A stretch of DNA of 64,000 bases from Flavobacterium nackdongense. Lineage in GTDB: Bacteria; Bacteroidota; Bacteroidia; Flavobacteriales; Flavobacteriaceae. The notes beneath the pieces are model-generated. The model saw only the letters and a list, made by a program, of their open reading frames with translations, did not search any database and was not told the DNA's origin. Location of the stretch: contig NZ_CP037933.1 of NCBI RefSeq assembly GCF_004355225.1, forward strand, positions 1,612,001-1,676,000. The letters run 5' to 3'. Positions 7,656-15,750 of this stretch are shown here, in pieces (positions within the stretch are counted from its first letter, which is position 1; each line of letters opens with the position of its first letter). A program made the translations under genes and the position numbers.

Positions 7656-10508
7656 TTATTTACTCAAATACATTTTTCTTCTTGAGTACAATTCGTAGAA
7701 TTGGTCGTCTTTCAAATCGTCAATAAACAAGATGCTTTCCCCAGTCGATTTCATTTCAGGTCCTAAGGCTTTGTTCACATTATGAAACTTGCTGAAAGAG
7801 AAAACTGGTTGCTTAATCGCATATCCTTTTAGTTGAGGATTGAATGTAAAATCAGTGACTTTATTTACGCCCAACATCACTTTCGTAGCATAATTTACAT
7901 AGGGTTCGTTGTAGGCTTTCGCAATAAAGGGCACTGTTCGTGAAGCTCTAGGATTGGCTTCGATGATGTAAACAATATCGTCTTTTATCGCAAATTGGAT
8001 GTTGATTAAACCAACAGTTTCGAGAGCTAAAGCAATTTTCTTAGTATGATCTTTGATTTGCGTCATTACAAATTCACCCAAGTTGAACGGTGGCAAAGTC
8101 GCATTACTATCGCCTGAATGCACACCACAAGGTTCGATATGCTCCATAATTCCAATAATGTACACGTTTTCGCCATCGCAAATCGCATCGGCTTCGGCTT
8201 CTATCGCACCATCTAAATAGTGATCTAAAAGCAATTTGTTGCCTGGAATTTGCTTTAACAAACTAATTACGTGTTCTTCTAATTCCTTTTTATTGATCAC
8301 AATTTTCATTCCTTGACCACCCAAAACATAAGAAGGACGAATCAACAAAGGAAAATCTAATTTATCTGCCAAAGCCGAGGCTTCATCTGCCGTTTCAGCA
8401 ATACCGAATTGTGGGAAAGGAATTTTAAGTTCAGTCAAAAGATCAGAGAAACGCCCTCTATCTTCGGCTAAATCTAAGGCGTCAAAGCTAGTTCCAATGA
8501 TTTTGATTCCGTATTTGGCTAATTTTTCAGCAATTTTCAAAGCCGTTTGTCCACCCAATTGCACAATTACACCTTCTGGTTTTTCGTGTTGGATTATATC
8601 ATAAATATGCTCCCAAAATACAGGTTCAAAATACAATTTGTTGGCAGTATCAAAATCCGTCGAAACCGTTTCGGGATTACAGTTGATCATTATGGTTTCG
8701 TACCCACATTCTTTGGCGGCCAAAACGCCGTGAACACAAGAATAATCAAATTCGATACCTTGACCAATTCTATTCGGACCAGAACCCAAAACGATTACTT
8801 TTTTCTTATCGGTTACAATACTTTCGTTGTGAACGTAACGTTCTCCATTCGCTTTTTCGATTTCCGCTTCGAACGTGGAATAATAATAAGGCGTTTTTGC
8901 TGTAAATTCCGCCGCGCAAGTATCAACCAATTTGAACACACGGTTGATGTTCATCGTCATACGTAATGCGTGAATTTGACTTTCCAAACATCCCAACATA
9001 TGCGCTATTTGTCTGTCGGCAAAACCTTTTTGTTTCGCTTCCAAAAGCAATTCTCTTGGCAAAGTTTCTAGATTATGACTAGAAATTTCTTTTTCTAAAG
9101 TATATAGTTCTTCGTATTGTTTCAAGAACCACATATCAATTTTAGTGATTTCGTGAATGCGGCTCAATGGAATTCCCAGAGCAATAGCATCATAAATCAC
9201 AAAAACACGATCCCAACTGGCGTGCGTCAATTTATCGATAATTTGCTCATAATTGGTATATCCTTTTCCGTCAGCACCAAGACCATTTCTTTTAATTTCC
9301 AAAGATTGAGTGGCTTTGTGTAAAGCTTCTTGGAACGAACGTCCAATTCCCATTACCTCACCAACCGATTTCATTTGAAGTCCCAAAGTTCTATCGGCAC
9401 CTTCAAATTTATCGAAATTCCAACGCGGTATTTTTACAATTACATAATCTAAAGTCGGTTCGAATAAAGCTGAAGTTGATTTAGTAATTTGATTTTGCAA
9501 TTCATCCAAATTGTAACCCAAAGCCAATTTCGAAGCAATTTTTGCAATTGGATACCCTGTTGCTTTTGATGCCAAAGCCGAGGAACGAGACACACGTGGA
9601 TTGATTTCAATCGCCACGATATCTTCTTTTTCATCAGGAGAAACGGCAAATTGCACATTACACCCTCCAGCAAAATTCCCGATACTACGCATCATCAAAA
9701 TGGCATAATCACGCATTTTTTGGAAAGTGGTGTCCGATAAAGTCATCGCTGGCGCAACAGTAATCGAATCTCCTGTGTGAATTCCCATTGGGTCCATATT
9801 TTCGATAGAACAGATAATAACAACATTGTCGTTTTTATCTCTCAAAAGCTCTAATTCGTATTCTTTCCAACCCATCAAAGCCTTGTCAATCAATACTTCG
9901 TGAATAGGAGAAGCCTCTAGACCACGTGTTAGAAGTTCGTCAAAATCTTCTTTTTTGTACACAATAGCTGCTCCAGTTCCTCCTAAAGTAAATGATGGTC
10001 GGATTACTAATGGAAAACCAAATTCTTGTGCAATTTCTTTTCCTCGAAGATAAGAAGTACAAATCTCTGCAGGCGCCGAAGGCACATTGATTTTCTTCAA
10101 TAATTGTTTGAACTGCTCACGGTCTTCGGTAATATTGATAGCGTTTACATCAACCCCAATCAATTTCACACCGAAATCCTGCCAAATTCCTTTTTCTTCG
10201 GCCTCTAAACACAAGTTCAAAGCGGTTTGCCCTCCCATTGTTGGTAAAACAGCATCAATTTGAGGATGTGCTTTTAGGATTTCAATAATCGATTTGGTGG
10301 TTAGTGGTTTCAAATAAATATGATCAGCCATCGAAGGGTCGGTCATAATGGTTGCCGGATTCGAGTTGATCAAGATCACTTCAATTCCTTCCTCACGAAT
10401 AGAACGCGCTGACTGCGAACCTGCATAATCAAACTCGCAAGCTTGACCGATAACGATTGGACCTGAACCTATTATTAAAACCGATTTTATGGAATTGTCT
10501 TTTGGCAT
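7656..10508 (-). CDS. carB: Carbamoyl-phosphate synthase large subunit, no MGS domain
   Basis: This 950-residue protein is CarB, which makes carbamoyl phosphate from bicarbonate, ammonia (from CarA) and two ATP for pyrimidine and arginine synthesis. The N-terminal half starts 'VLIIGSGPIVIGQACEFDYAG' and the second half repeats it at 'VIVLGSGPNRIGQGIEFDYS'. Both ATP-grasp domains keep their motifs ('RPSFTLGGTGAAIV', 'RPSYVLGGQGMKIV', 'EINPRVSRSSALASKATGYP', 'EANPRASRTVPFIAKA'). The E. coli enzyme has 1073 residues; this one stops just after the second synthetase domain, so the C-terminal MGS-like allosteric domain (UMP/ornithine) is absent. There is no carA in the window. It starts 23 bp after the DUF6169-like gene and may be read with it. 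Confidence 0.95.
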   Translation of the reverse strand: MPKDNSIKSVLIIGSGPIVIGQACEFDYAGSQSARSIREEGIEVILINSNPATIMTDPSMADHIYLKPLTTKSIIEILKAHPQIDAVLPTMGGQTALNLCLEAEEKGIWQDFGVKLIGVDVNAINITEDREQFKQLLKKINVPSAPAEICTSYLRGKEIAQEFGFPLVIRPSFTLGGTGAAIVYKKEDFDELLTRGLEASPIHEVLIDKALMGWKEYELELLRDKNDNVVIICSIENMDPMGIHTGDSITVAPAMTLSDTTFQKMRDYAILMMRSIGNFAGGCNVQFAVSPDEKEDIVAIEINPRVSRSSALASKATGYPIAKIASKLALGYNLDELQNQITKSTSALFEPTLDYVIVKIPRWNFDKFEGADRTLGLQMKSVGEVMGIGRSFQEALHKATQSLEIKRNGLGADGKGYTNYEQIIDKLTHASWDRVFVIYDAIALGIPLSRIHEITKIDMWFLKQYEELYTLEKEISSHNLETLPRELLLEAKQKGFADRQIAHMLGCLESQIHALRMTMNINRVFKLVDTCAAEFTAKTPYYYSTFEAEIEKANGERYVHNESIVTDKKKVIVLGSGPNRIGQGIEFDYSCVHGVLAAKECGYETIMINCNPETVSTDFDTANKLYFEPVFWEHIYDIIQHEKPEGVIVQLGGQTALKIAEKLAKYGIKIIGTSFDALDLAEDRGRFSDLLTELKIPFPQFGIAETADEASALADKLDFPLLIRPSYVLGGQGMKIVINKKELEEHVISLLKQIPGNKLLLDHYLDGAIEAEADAICDGENVYIIGIMEHIEPCGVHSGDSNATLPPFNLGEFVMTQIKDHTKKIALALETVGLINIQFAIKDDIVYIIEANPRASRTVPFIAKAYNEPYVNYATKVMLGVNKVTDFTFNPQLKGYAIKQPVFSFSKFHNVNKALGPEMKSTGESILFIDDLKDDQFYELYSRRKMYLSK

Positions 10509-10531
10509 AGTGTAGTTGTTTGTTGTTTATT

Positions 10532-11023
10532 TTATTTTCTATTATTCATCGACATTTGAACAAATGCTTCAAAAATTTCTATTCTGTATGGATTTGATTT
10601 TGAAAAAATTAAAGATATTGGGAATTTATTATTGTGCTTATCTACCAACATCTCATCCACTTTTACAAATGTTTCATCATTATATTCTAGAAACCATTGA
10701 TCAAACTTTCTTTTTCTGACTAACTCTTTTCCATCTGCTGAATCGCAGATATAAACGGAAATTGCTTTGCTTCTTTTTGCATAAAAATCCATAAAAATAG
10801 CCACGACAGTGGCTCCTATTTTTTTATCATTGGAAGGCAATTTTGAATTAGGATTGTATTTCAATAAAAGTGAAAATTCAAAAGTGTTTTCAATTATTTC
10901 AACATTTTTTAAATCAAACAGATAAGGCGTAAACTTAAAAATGACTTCGTACAGTATTCCTTCAACCGTTTCAAAGAAATAACTATTATTTTGACCTCCT
11001 TCAAAATAAAAATTATAGCTCAT
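10532..11023 (-). CDS. DUF6169-like protein
   Basis: This 163-residue protein resembles the uncharacterised Bacteroidetes family DUF6169: an aromatic-rich N-terminus ('YNFYFEGGQNNSYFFET', 'YEVIFKFTPYLF'), then 'GATVVAIFMDFYAKRSKAISVYICDSADGKELVRKRKFDQWF', in which 'YICDSADG' and 'RKRKFDQWF' are the family hallmark as I recall it. The function is unknown. It overlaps by 11 bp an upstream 54-residue gene, a layout usual for toxin-antitoxin or other two-protein accessory units. The family assignment is from memory of the motif and is moderately sure. Confidence 0.7.
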   Translation of the reverse strand: MSYNFYFEGGQNNSYFFETVEGILYEVIFKFTPYLFDLKNVEIIENTFEFSLLLKYNPNSKLPSNDKKIGATVVAIFMDFYAKRSKAISVYICDSADGKELVRKRKFDQWFLEYNDETFVKVDEMLVDKHNNKFPISLIFSKSNPYRIEIFEAFVQMSMNNRK

Positions 11024-11177
11024 TTTTTTTATTTAACTCTTTCAATTTCTGTCTAATAACTTGAAAATCTTCTGTTTTTGCAAATGATTTACTTTCTTCT
11101 ACTATTTGCTTTTTTATTTCTAACAAATAGCGAATAATTTCATCGGTACTTCTATTTTGTGGTTTTAAAACTTCCAT
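11013..11177 (-). CDS. Small charged helical protein upstream of the DUF6169-like gene
   Basis: This 54-residue frame begins MEVLKPQNRSTDEIIRYLLE and continues as Lys/Glu-rich helix to a stop inside the start of the DUF6169-like gene (11-bp overlap). A promoter -7 box lies 17 bp upstream at 11194-11201 and no other gene lies between, so this is very likely a real gene. Short charged helical proteins placed directly before a larger gene are often antitoxins or chaperone-like partners; that role here is inference. Confidence 0.65.
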   Translation of the reverse strand: MEVLKPQNRSTDEIIRYLLEIKKQIVEESKSFAKTEDFQVIRQKLKELNKKNEL

Positions 11178-11193
11178 ACACTTTATTTTTTTA

Positions 11194-11201
11194 CAAAGTT
11201 A
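11194..11201 (-). promoter_or_regulatory. -7 promoter element of the 54-aa / DUF6169-like / carB unit
   Basis: TAACTTTG on the minus strand matches TAnnTTTG. The start of transcription would fall about 12 bases before the ATG at 11177. It is the last clear promoter on this strand before carB. Confidence 0.45.
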
Positions 11202-11221
11202 CAATTTTAAAAAATAAGTTT

Positions 11222-11253
11222 AAAAAAAGCCGTTACTAAAAAAAGTAACGGCT
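11222..11253 (-). terminator. Rho-independent terminator of rpmH
   Basis: On the minus strand, AGCCGTTACT, a T-rich 6-base loop and AGTAACGGCT form a perfect 10-bp stem followed by TTTTTT. It lies 24 bp past the rpmH stop and isolates rpmH from the downstream 54-aa gene. Confidence 0.85.
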
Positions 11254-11276
11254 AAATTTTGATTTTTATAAAATCA

Positions 11277-11438
11277 TTATTTTTTATGTCTTGGTTCGCT
11301 AGAAACTGTCAATTTGTGTCTTCCTTTGGCTCTACGACGAGCTAGGACTTTTCTTCCATTTGCAGAAGCCATTCTGTCCATAAATCCGTGCTTATTTCTT
11401 CTTTTTCTTTTCGATGGTTGAAACGTTCTTTTGCTCAT
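11277..11438 (-). CDS. rpmH: 50S ribosomal protein L34
   Basis: This 53-residue, very basic protein starts [20 protein letters not shown] and continues '[33 protein letters not shown]', the L34 signature (FQPS-x-RKR-x-x-x-HGF, then GRKVL-x-RRRAKGR). It is a component of the large ribosomal subunit. It is too short for many gene finders but unmistakable. Unlike the common arrangement rpmH-rnpA beside dnaA, here it stands alone, with its own promoter at 11511-11540 and a strong terminator downstream; dnaA lies 39 kb away. Confidence 0.97.
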
Positions 11439-11510
11439 TGCTTTGTATCTTTAAAAAATGTATTTATGTGTCTTAGATTGTTTTGGATTCCGTTATTCCA
11501 AAACCGAGTG

Positions 11511-11540
11511 CAAATATACAAAGACTTTTATTTCTGGCAA
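11511..11540 (-). promoter_or_regulatory. rpmH promoter
   Basis: On the minus strand TTG (rc of 11538-11540), a 19-bp spacer and TATATTTG (rc of 11511-11518) match the Bacteroidetes consensus exactly. The 5' untranslated leader to the rpmH ATG at 11438 would be about 68 bases. Confidence 0.7.
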
Positions 11541-11574
11541 GTGGTTTTATAATTTTTTTTTTAATTCCTTTTGC

Positions 11575-11582
11575 TATCTTTG
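11575..11582 (+). promoter_or_regulatory. -7 promoter element of the TPR membrane protein
   Basis: TATCTTTG matches TAnnTTTG 20 bp before the ATG at 11603. It lies back to back with the rpmH promoter and supports the downstream start at 11603 over the TTG at 11483. Confidence 0.5.
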
Positions 11583-11602
11583 CTCTTATAAATCTACATA
11601 CT

Positions 11603-12118
11603 ATGTTTCACAAGAATATTAAACTTATTATCGCTGGCCTTCTGGTAGTTGCAGCGATTTGGCAATTTACAGAATCTAATATTGGCAATGGAATTTTCCT
11701 TATATTATTGACTGCTTTTCCAATTTTCCTTTATTTCAAAAACGAATTCATTCTTTTGGCCTTTCTAAAATTAAGAAAACAAGATTTCGAAGGAGCCAAA
11801 AAATGGTTGGCTTACATCAAAAATCCCGAAGGGGCTTTGGTCCGAAAACAGCAAGGTTATTTCAATTATTTGCACGGAATTATGCTGTCGCAAACCAACA
11901 TTAATCAATCTGAAAAATTCTTTAAGAAAGCCATCGAACTCGGATTGTCTATGGATATGGATTTGGCAGTAGCTAAATTGAATCTAGCCGGAATTGCAAT
12001 GTCTAGAAGAAGAAAGCTCGAAGCGACCAATTTATTGAATGAGGCGAAAAAATTAGACAAACAAAACATGCTCACCGATCAGATTAAAATGATGAAGGAG
12101 CAAATGAAGAAAATCTAA
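11603..12118 (+). CDS. TPR-containing membrane protein (DUF2892-like N-terminus)
   Basis: This 171-residue protein has two N-terminal membrane segments (about residues 5-21 and 27-45, 'NIGNGIFLILLTAFPIFLYF') and a soluble C-terminal half of two or three tetratricopeptide-like helix pairs ('GYFNYLHGIMLSQTNINQSEKFFKKAIELG', 'AVAKLNLAGIAMSRRRKLEATNLLNEAKKLD'). The start at ATG 11603 is chosen because the -7 box at 11575 would lie inside a longer frame from TTG 11483. TPR membrane proteins of this size are common in Flavobacteria; no function is known. Confidence 0.8.
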   Translation: MFHKNIKLIIAGLLVVAAIWQFTESNIGNGIFLILLTAFPIFLYFKNEFILLAFLKLRKQDFEGAKKWLAYIKNPEGALVRKQQGYFNYLHGIMLSQTNINQSEKFFKKAIELGLSMDMDLAVAKLNLAGIAMSRRRKLEATNLLNEAKKLDKQNMLTDQIKMMKEQMKKI

Positions 12119-12141
12119 TTCACAGCAAGAGCTATCAATTA

Positions 12142-12202
12142 AGCCACGAATTACACTAATTTCCACTAATTCAATTTGTGAAAATTCTTGTAATTCGTGG
12201 CT
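12142..12202. repeat. Convergent inverted repeat, CACGAATTA family
   Basis: AGCCACGAATTACA (12142-12155) is repeated inverted at 12189-12202, enclosing degenerate CTAATT/CACTAATT units. It lies between two convergent genes and overlaps the stop codon of the alpha/beta hydrolase, so it may act as a two-way terminator. Related units occur at 58.6 and 62.5 kb. Confidence 0.7.
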
Positions 12203-12866
12203 AATTTTTTAATTCCAAAATGATTTTCGGCAAATTTTCATTCAGCCATTTGTATTTGGTAAGAATCATCACATGTGTCCCTCCCTTGACAACAATACAA
12301 TTTCGAATATTTTTTATCGGAAAAACATCATCCTGATCACCGTGAATATGAATTACGCTGCCGTCTGCCACGGTTCTTTCCCACAAAATAACTTGTTCTA
12401 CCGCCCAATCTAAATAACGCTTGTCCCGAACCCGCAGAAATTTTTCATACAATTTGAGACGTTGATTGATTTTACTTCCAAATGAAAACGCAGATAGACT
12501 TTCGATATTAGCAATCAAATGAGTTGGAATCAATTTATAGGCTTTGGTCGCCTTGGCTACTTTCATTCTTTTAGGAAATTCCAAATTGGTTTTGACGCTC
12601 GAAATGATAATTACTTTTCGAACCTCGATAAATTTCGACATTTCCTGTACTAAAATCCCACCAAAAGAAACACCGATCAAAACCGGATGGGGATGTGTAA
12701 TTTTAGAAGCCATTCGTTTGGCATAATCAACCAAAGTTTCATTATCCACTGGAATTTCCCATTCAAGAAGCACTATCTCAAAACGATTATCCGGAAGCAC
12801 AATCCTCTCGAAAATAGTCGAACTCGCCGCCAATCCCGGCATAAAATAAACTGGAATTTTACCCAT
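12201..12866 (-). CDS. Alpha/beta hydrolase
   Basis: This 221-residue protein is a small alpha/beta hydrolase. The nucleophile elbow is GVSFGG (Ser67), the acid is likely the first Asp of 'HGDQDDVFP', and the base His lies in 'GGTHVM'. There is no signal peptide, so it is cytoplasmic; 'YFMPGLAASSTIFE' forms the oxyanion loop. The substrate cannot be read. Upstream is a 542-bp gap carrying the MITE at 12997-13192. Confidence 0.85.
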   Translation of the reverse strand: MGKIPVYFMPGLAASSTIFERIVLPDNRFEIVLLEWEIPVDNETLVDYAKRMASKITHPHPVLIGVSFGGILVQEMSKFIEVRKVIIISSVKTNLEFPKRMKVAKATKAYKLIPTHLIANIESLSAFSFGSKINQRLKLYEKFLRVRDKRYLDWAVEQVILWERTVADGSVIHIHGDQDDVFPIKNIRNCIVVKGGTHVMILTKYKWLNENLPKIILELKN

Positions 12867-13408
12867 AATTATAATTTAAACTAAATGATGAATTGCGCAT
12901 AAAATTAATTTTTTTATTCGAACCAAAATGCATTTCAACCCAATTTTAGCAATAAATTAAAACAACTAATCGTTTAACCTATTTTCTTGATTTAATTGGT
13001 TCTACTGGGTTTTGTGTTAGAATAAATTTGAAATTAATTTAAACCACATAGAAAAGAAGTCGAAATTGTTAAAAAAGATTGACATAGAAAATTCTTTTTG
13101 CACATAGTGCTGTGAATACTATGCAAAAGCAAAGCTTTCTAAAAATAAAAACTTTATGGTAAAAAAAGTTCACAACATTTCCAGTAAAACCATTTAATTT
13201 AAAATACATCCAAACATTATGAGTATTGCCTGACAAAGAAATTCTCAGACCGACATACCTATCAAAATCGTTTGAAATTGAATATCAAATCATTACCTTT
13301 GCAAAAGTTTTTTTCTTCAAAAAACAAAACATTGATTTCGCCCCCTTACAATCAATTCTGATTTAAAAACAGCTTTGGCAGTAGCGCCAAATAATTAAAT
13401 ATACTAGT
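12867..13408. other. 542-bp divergent gap holding a MITE
   Basis: No gene is seen between the alpha/beta hydrolase and the small GNAT. Most of the central part is the 196-bp element at 12997-13192. The flanks are AT-rich; a TTACCTTTG-like sequence near 13295-13303 could be a -7 box for the GNAT gene. Confidence 0.5.
12997..13192. mobile_element. MITE copy A: 12-bp TIRs, 6-bp target duplication
   Basis: This 196-bp non-coding element starts TGGTTCTACTGG and ends CCAGTAAAACCA; the ends are inverted repeats matching at 11 of 12 positions. It is flanked on both sides by TTTAAT (12991-12996 and 13193-13198), a perfect 6-bp target-site duplication. A second copy in the opposite orientation lies at 54126-54357; 153 bp counted from the left end differ at only 5 positions. 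Inside is a smaller hairpin (GCAcATAGT / ACTATGC). There is no reading frame, so it would need a transposase from elsewhere. Confidence 0.8.
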
Positions 13409-13711
13409 ATGGAAACCGCAGTGCTTATAGAAATTAAAGACAATACCTTTGCCAGACAATTTGAAACCACAACCGAACAAGGCTTAGTAACGGTGGAATA
13501 TTCATTTCAAGAGAAAAAAATATTCTTAACGAAAATCAATATTCCCGATGCTTTTGAGGACGAATTGTTCATTTCGAATGTGCTCAAAGAAATAATGGCA
13601 ATTGCTATTGAACGAAAATTGAAAGTTGTTCCCATCCTTCCGAAAATTGTAGTTTTCTTCAAAAAGAATCCTGTCTATAAAGAATTACTTCCGCCGGGAA
13701 TAAGAATATAA
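13409..13711 (+). CDS. Small GNAT-fold N-acetyltransferase (YjdJ-like)
   Basis: This 100-residue protein resembles the short GNAT family of YjdJ/Gtn1 type: 'LVTVEYSFQEKKIFLTKINIPDAFEDE', then 'LKEIMAIAIERKLKVVPILPKIVVFFKKNPVYKELLPPG', matching the usual '...KVxPxCPFVxxYxxxHPEY' ending. These proteins bind acetyl-CoA with a minimal GNAT core. The cysteine often found before PF/PY is replaced here by Leu, so catalytic competence is uncertain. Its terminator follows within 6 bp. Confidence 0.75.
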   Translation: METAVLIEIKDNTFARQFETTTEQGLVTVEYSFQEKKIFLTKINIPDAFEDELFISNVLKEIMAIAIERKLKVVPILPKIVVFFKKNPVYKELLPPGIRI

Positions 13712-13716
13712 AAAAA

Positions 13717-13752
13717 GAGGCTGTTTCGTTTAAAACAGCCTCCTTTTTTTTT
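13717..13752. terminator. Bidirectional rho-independent terminator
   Basis: GAGGCTGTTT and AAACAGCCTC form a perfect 10-bp stem with a 6-base loop, followed by a T run and preceded by an A run. It serves both the GNAT gene and the convergent Gly/Ser-rich gene. Confidence 0.9.
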
Positions 13753-13773
13753 ACAAACAAATTAGAGTTACAA

Positions 13774-14958
13774 TTATCTTCTTCCGCCGCCGCCACGCAT
13801 TCCGCCACCACTAAAACCACCGCTACGTCCGCCACCACTATAATTACTACCTCCTCCACTACTACGATTGCTACTGCGATTACTACTACCACTATTAAAA
13901 GAATTATTAGACGTAGAAGGACGAGAATAATTGGATGCACCACCAGATGATTGACGATCTGAGGGCGAAACTGATGGACTTGTAGGCCTTGTTGAGGGTC
14001 TTGTAGCCGCCGAATTCCCCGTCGATGGTCGGGTAGATGGTCGGGTTGAAGCTGAATTCCCTGCCGAAGGACGATTCACAGATGCATTCCCTGTAGCAGG
14101 TCGGGTTGAAGCATTATTGGCTCTGTTCCCATTGTTTCCCGTTGCTGGACGATTACCATAGTTGCCATTGGCCTTATTGTTGGCCACTGTATTGGACCTA
14201 TTTCTCGAATTATTATTATAATTATTATAATGATTTATGTGATTGATATTGATATTGACCGAACCGTGGTATCCACCATAATATCCGCCGTGGCAACCCC
14301 AATTATTAGCCCAAAAAATAGCGCGTGCAATAGGCACAATTGGAAAATAATAAGGAGGATAATATCCATAATAATAGGGCGGATAATACGGAACATAAGC
14401 GGGGGAATACACATACTGTACAATCGGCGCGGATTGAACCACTGTTGTCGTGGTCGTAGATTGAGCTGGCAAATTCATCGTTTCAGAGCTTCCGCCAGTA
14501 TACGCTGGATTCGCCGTTCCACCTGAAGTTGACCCTTTGGGCTCAATCACATAATTTTTGCCATACATATCTTCATCTCCTACGATTTGCACAGAAACCT
14601 GACCGCTTTTATCTTTTGATACCAAAATAACTGCTACATCCTGATTTTCGGTTTTGCTCACCGCAACCTGCAAAATAAATTCGAAAGAATCACCATCTTT
14701 ATTGGTAATTACTTTAATGAAATCGACTTTGTTATCTTTGTCTAAATCAAGATTATTGAGTTTTGAATCTTTTTCATTTATTGATTTCTCAAACCCCTCT
14801 ATGGTTTTTGATTTTTGAAAAACTTCCATTACAGCATATAAATCCAAATCATCTCCGGGCAAACCCAAGGTTACAGGCTCATCCTTGCTTTGCGCAAATA
14901 CGGGAGAAGAGAGCAAACTTGTTAGTACTATCGCGATTGCTAAAAACTTATTTTTCAT
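13774..14958 (-). CDS. Exported protein with low-complexity Ser/Asn/Gly tail
   Basis: This 394-residue protein has a signal peptide (residues 1-22, cleavage after VFA) and an N-terminal domain (about 25-145) that I know from many Bacteroidetes proteins of unknown function: 'LGLPGDDLDLYAVMEVFQKS', 'LDLDKDNKVDFIKVI' (an EF-hand-like loop), 'DVAVILVSKDKSG', 'QIVGDEDMYGKNYVIEP'. Next is a Tyr/Pro-rich stretch (about 185-215, 'PYYPPYYYGYYPPYYFPI'), then a long disordered tail of Asn, Thr-Arg-Pro-Ser and Gly-Gly repeats ending GGGRR. Tails of this kind suggest attachment at the cell surface or matrix. No T9SS domain is seen. Confidence 0.85.
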   Translation of the reverse strand: MKNKFLAIAIVLTSLLSSPVFAQSKDEPVTLGLPGDDLDLYAVMEVFQKSKTIEGFEKSINEKDSKLNNLDLDKDNKVDFIKVITNKDGDSFEFILQVAVSKTENQDVAVILVSKDKSGQVSVQIVGDEDMYGKNYVIEPKGSTSGGTANPAYTGGSSETMNLPAQSTTTTTVVQSAPIVQYVYSPAYVPYYPPYYYGYYPPYYFPIVPIARAIFWANNWGCHGGYYGGYHGSVNININHINHYNNYNNNSRNRSNTVANNKANGNYGNRPATGNNGNRANNASTRPATGNASVNRPSAGNSASTRPSTRPSTGNSAATRPSTRPTSPSVSPSDRQSSGGASNYSRPSTSNNSFNSGSSNRSSNRSSGGGSNYSGGGRSGGFSGGGMRGGGGRR

Positions 14959-15171
14959 CTTTTTATTTTTATAGTTTTTCTATTAATGATCTTTCATAAT
15001 TATGCTAAATTACAAATAATTACTTTTTATACTTCAAAATAACTCTAAAATATTAAACAGTAGGTCTCAACTCGCAAGCAGATTTAAAAAAAATTTCATT
15101 TAAAAATATATTCAATGTATGGCTTGGCATAAAAAAACCTAAAAAAAACAAAAACTTACCAATTAATAAAT

Positions 15172-15179
15172 TAAATTTG
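15172..15179 (+). promoter_or_regulatory. -7 promoter element of the lipoprotein gene
   Basis: TAAATTTG matches TAnnTTTG, 55 bp before the ATG at 15235. No clear -33 TTG at the right distance. Confidence 0.4.
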
Positions 15180-15234
15180 TTAGCAATAACCTCTTCAACA
15201 TCAACTTATCAAATAATTTTAATCAACTATAATC

Positions 15235-15726
15235 ATGAAAAACAAGGTTTTAATTTTAGGTGCTTTTGTCTTTTTGACCACTTTAAGTATTTCTTGCAAT
15301 AAAAAAGCAGAAGAAACAACTGCTGCTCCGGTAGTTGACAAAGAACAAATAAAAATGGAAATTCAGGCTATAGAAAATACTTTTGCAGCACATTACAATG
15401 CGAAAAATACCGATAGCATTACCTATTATGCCGATGATGCAAAAAGTTTTTTTATCGGAAGAGAACCTATAACAGGTAAAGATTCTATTATTGAATACCT
15501 AAAAAAGGATATGGAAAGTTTGAAAAAAGGTGTCAAAATTTCATTTACCACAACCGAGGTACACGTATCGAACGATGGAATTAATGTCACTGAAATTGGT
15601 CAATTCAAACTAGTGGATTCAACAAATACTACAACCGGTAGCGGAAACTATTTCAGTTTATTCGAAAAAAGAAACGGCAAATTTGTCTGCATTAGAGATA
15701 TGGCAGCTTCGGATAGCAAGAACTAA
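15235..15726 (+). CDS. SnoaL/DUF4440-like lipoprotein
   Basis: This 163-residue protein has a lipoprotein signal (residues 1-20, lipobox LSIS-C with Cys21) and a nuclear-transport-factor-2-like domain: 'EIQAIENTFAAHYNAKNTDSITYYADDAKSFF' followed by 'TGKDSIIEYLKKDMES' and a late 'NYFSLFEKRNGKFVCIRDMAAS'. This cone-shaped fold is shared by ketosteroid isomerases and many proteins of unknown role; the catalytic residues cannot be assigned. It is predicted to sit on the outer or inner membrane facing the periplasm. It forms a one-gene unit with its own promoter and terminator. Confidence 0.8.
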   Translation: MKNKVLILGAFVFLTTLSISCNKKAEETTAAPVVDKEQIKMEIQAIENTFAAHYNAKNTDSITYYADDAKSFFIGREPITGKDSIIEYLKKDMESLKKGVKISFTTTEVHVSNDGINVTEIGQFKLVDSTNTTTGSGNYFSLFEKRNGKFVCIRDMAASDSKN

Positions 15727-15750
15727 AAATAGTTTTAAAAATTAAACAAC

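Noticed and set aside
8547..8966. Plus-strand frame of 139 codons inside carB
   Set aside because: It is the antisense shadow of a well-supported gene and has no promoter or family motif.
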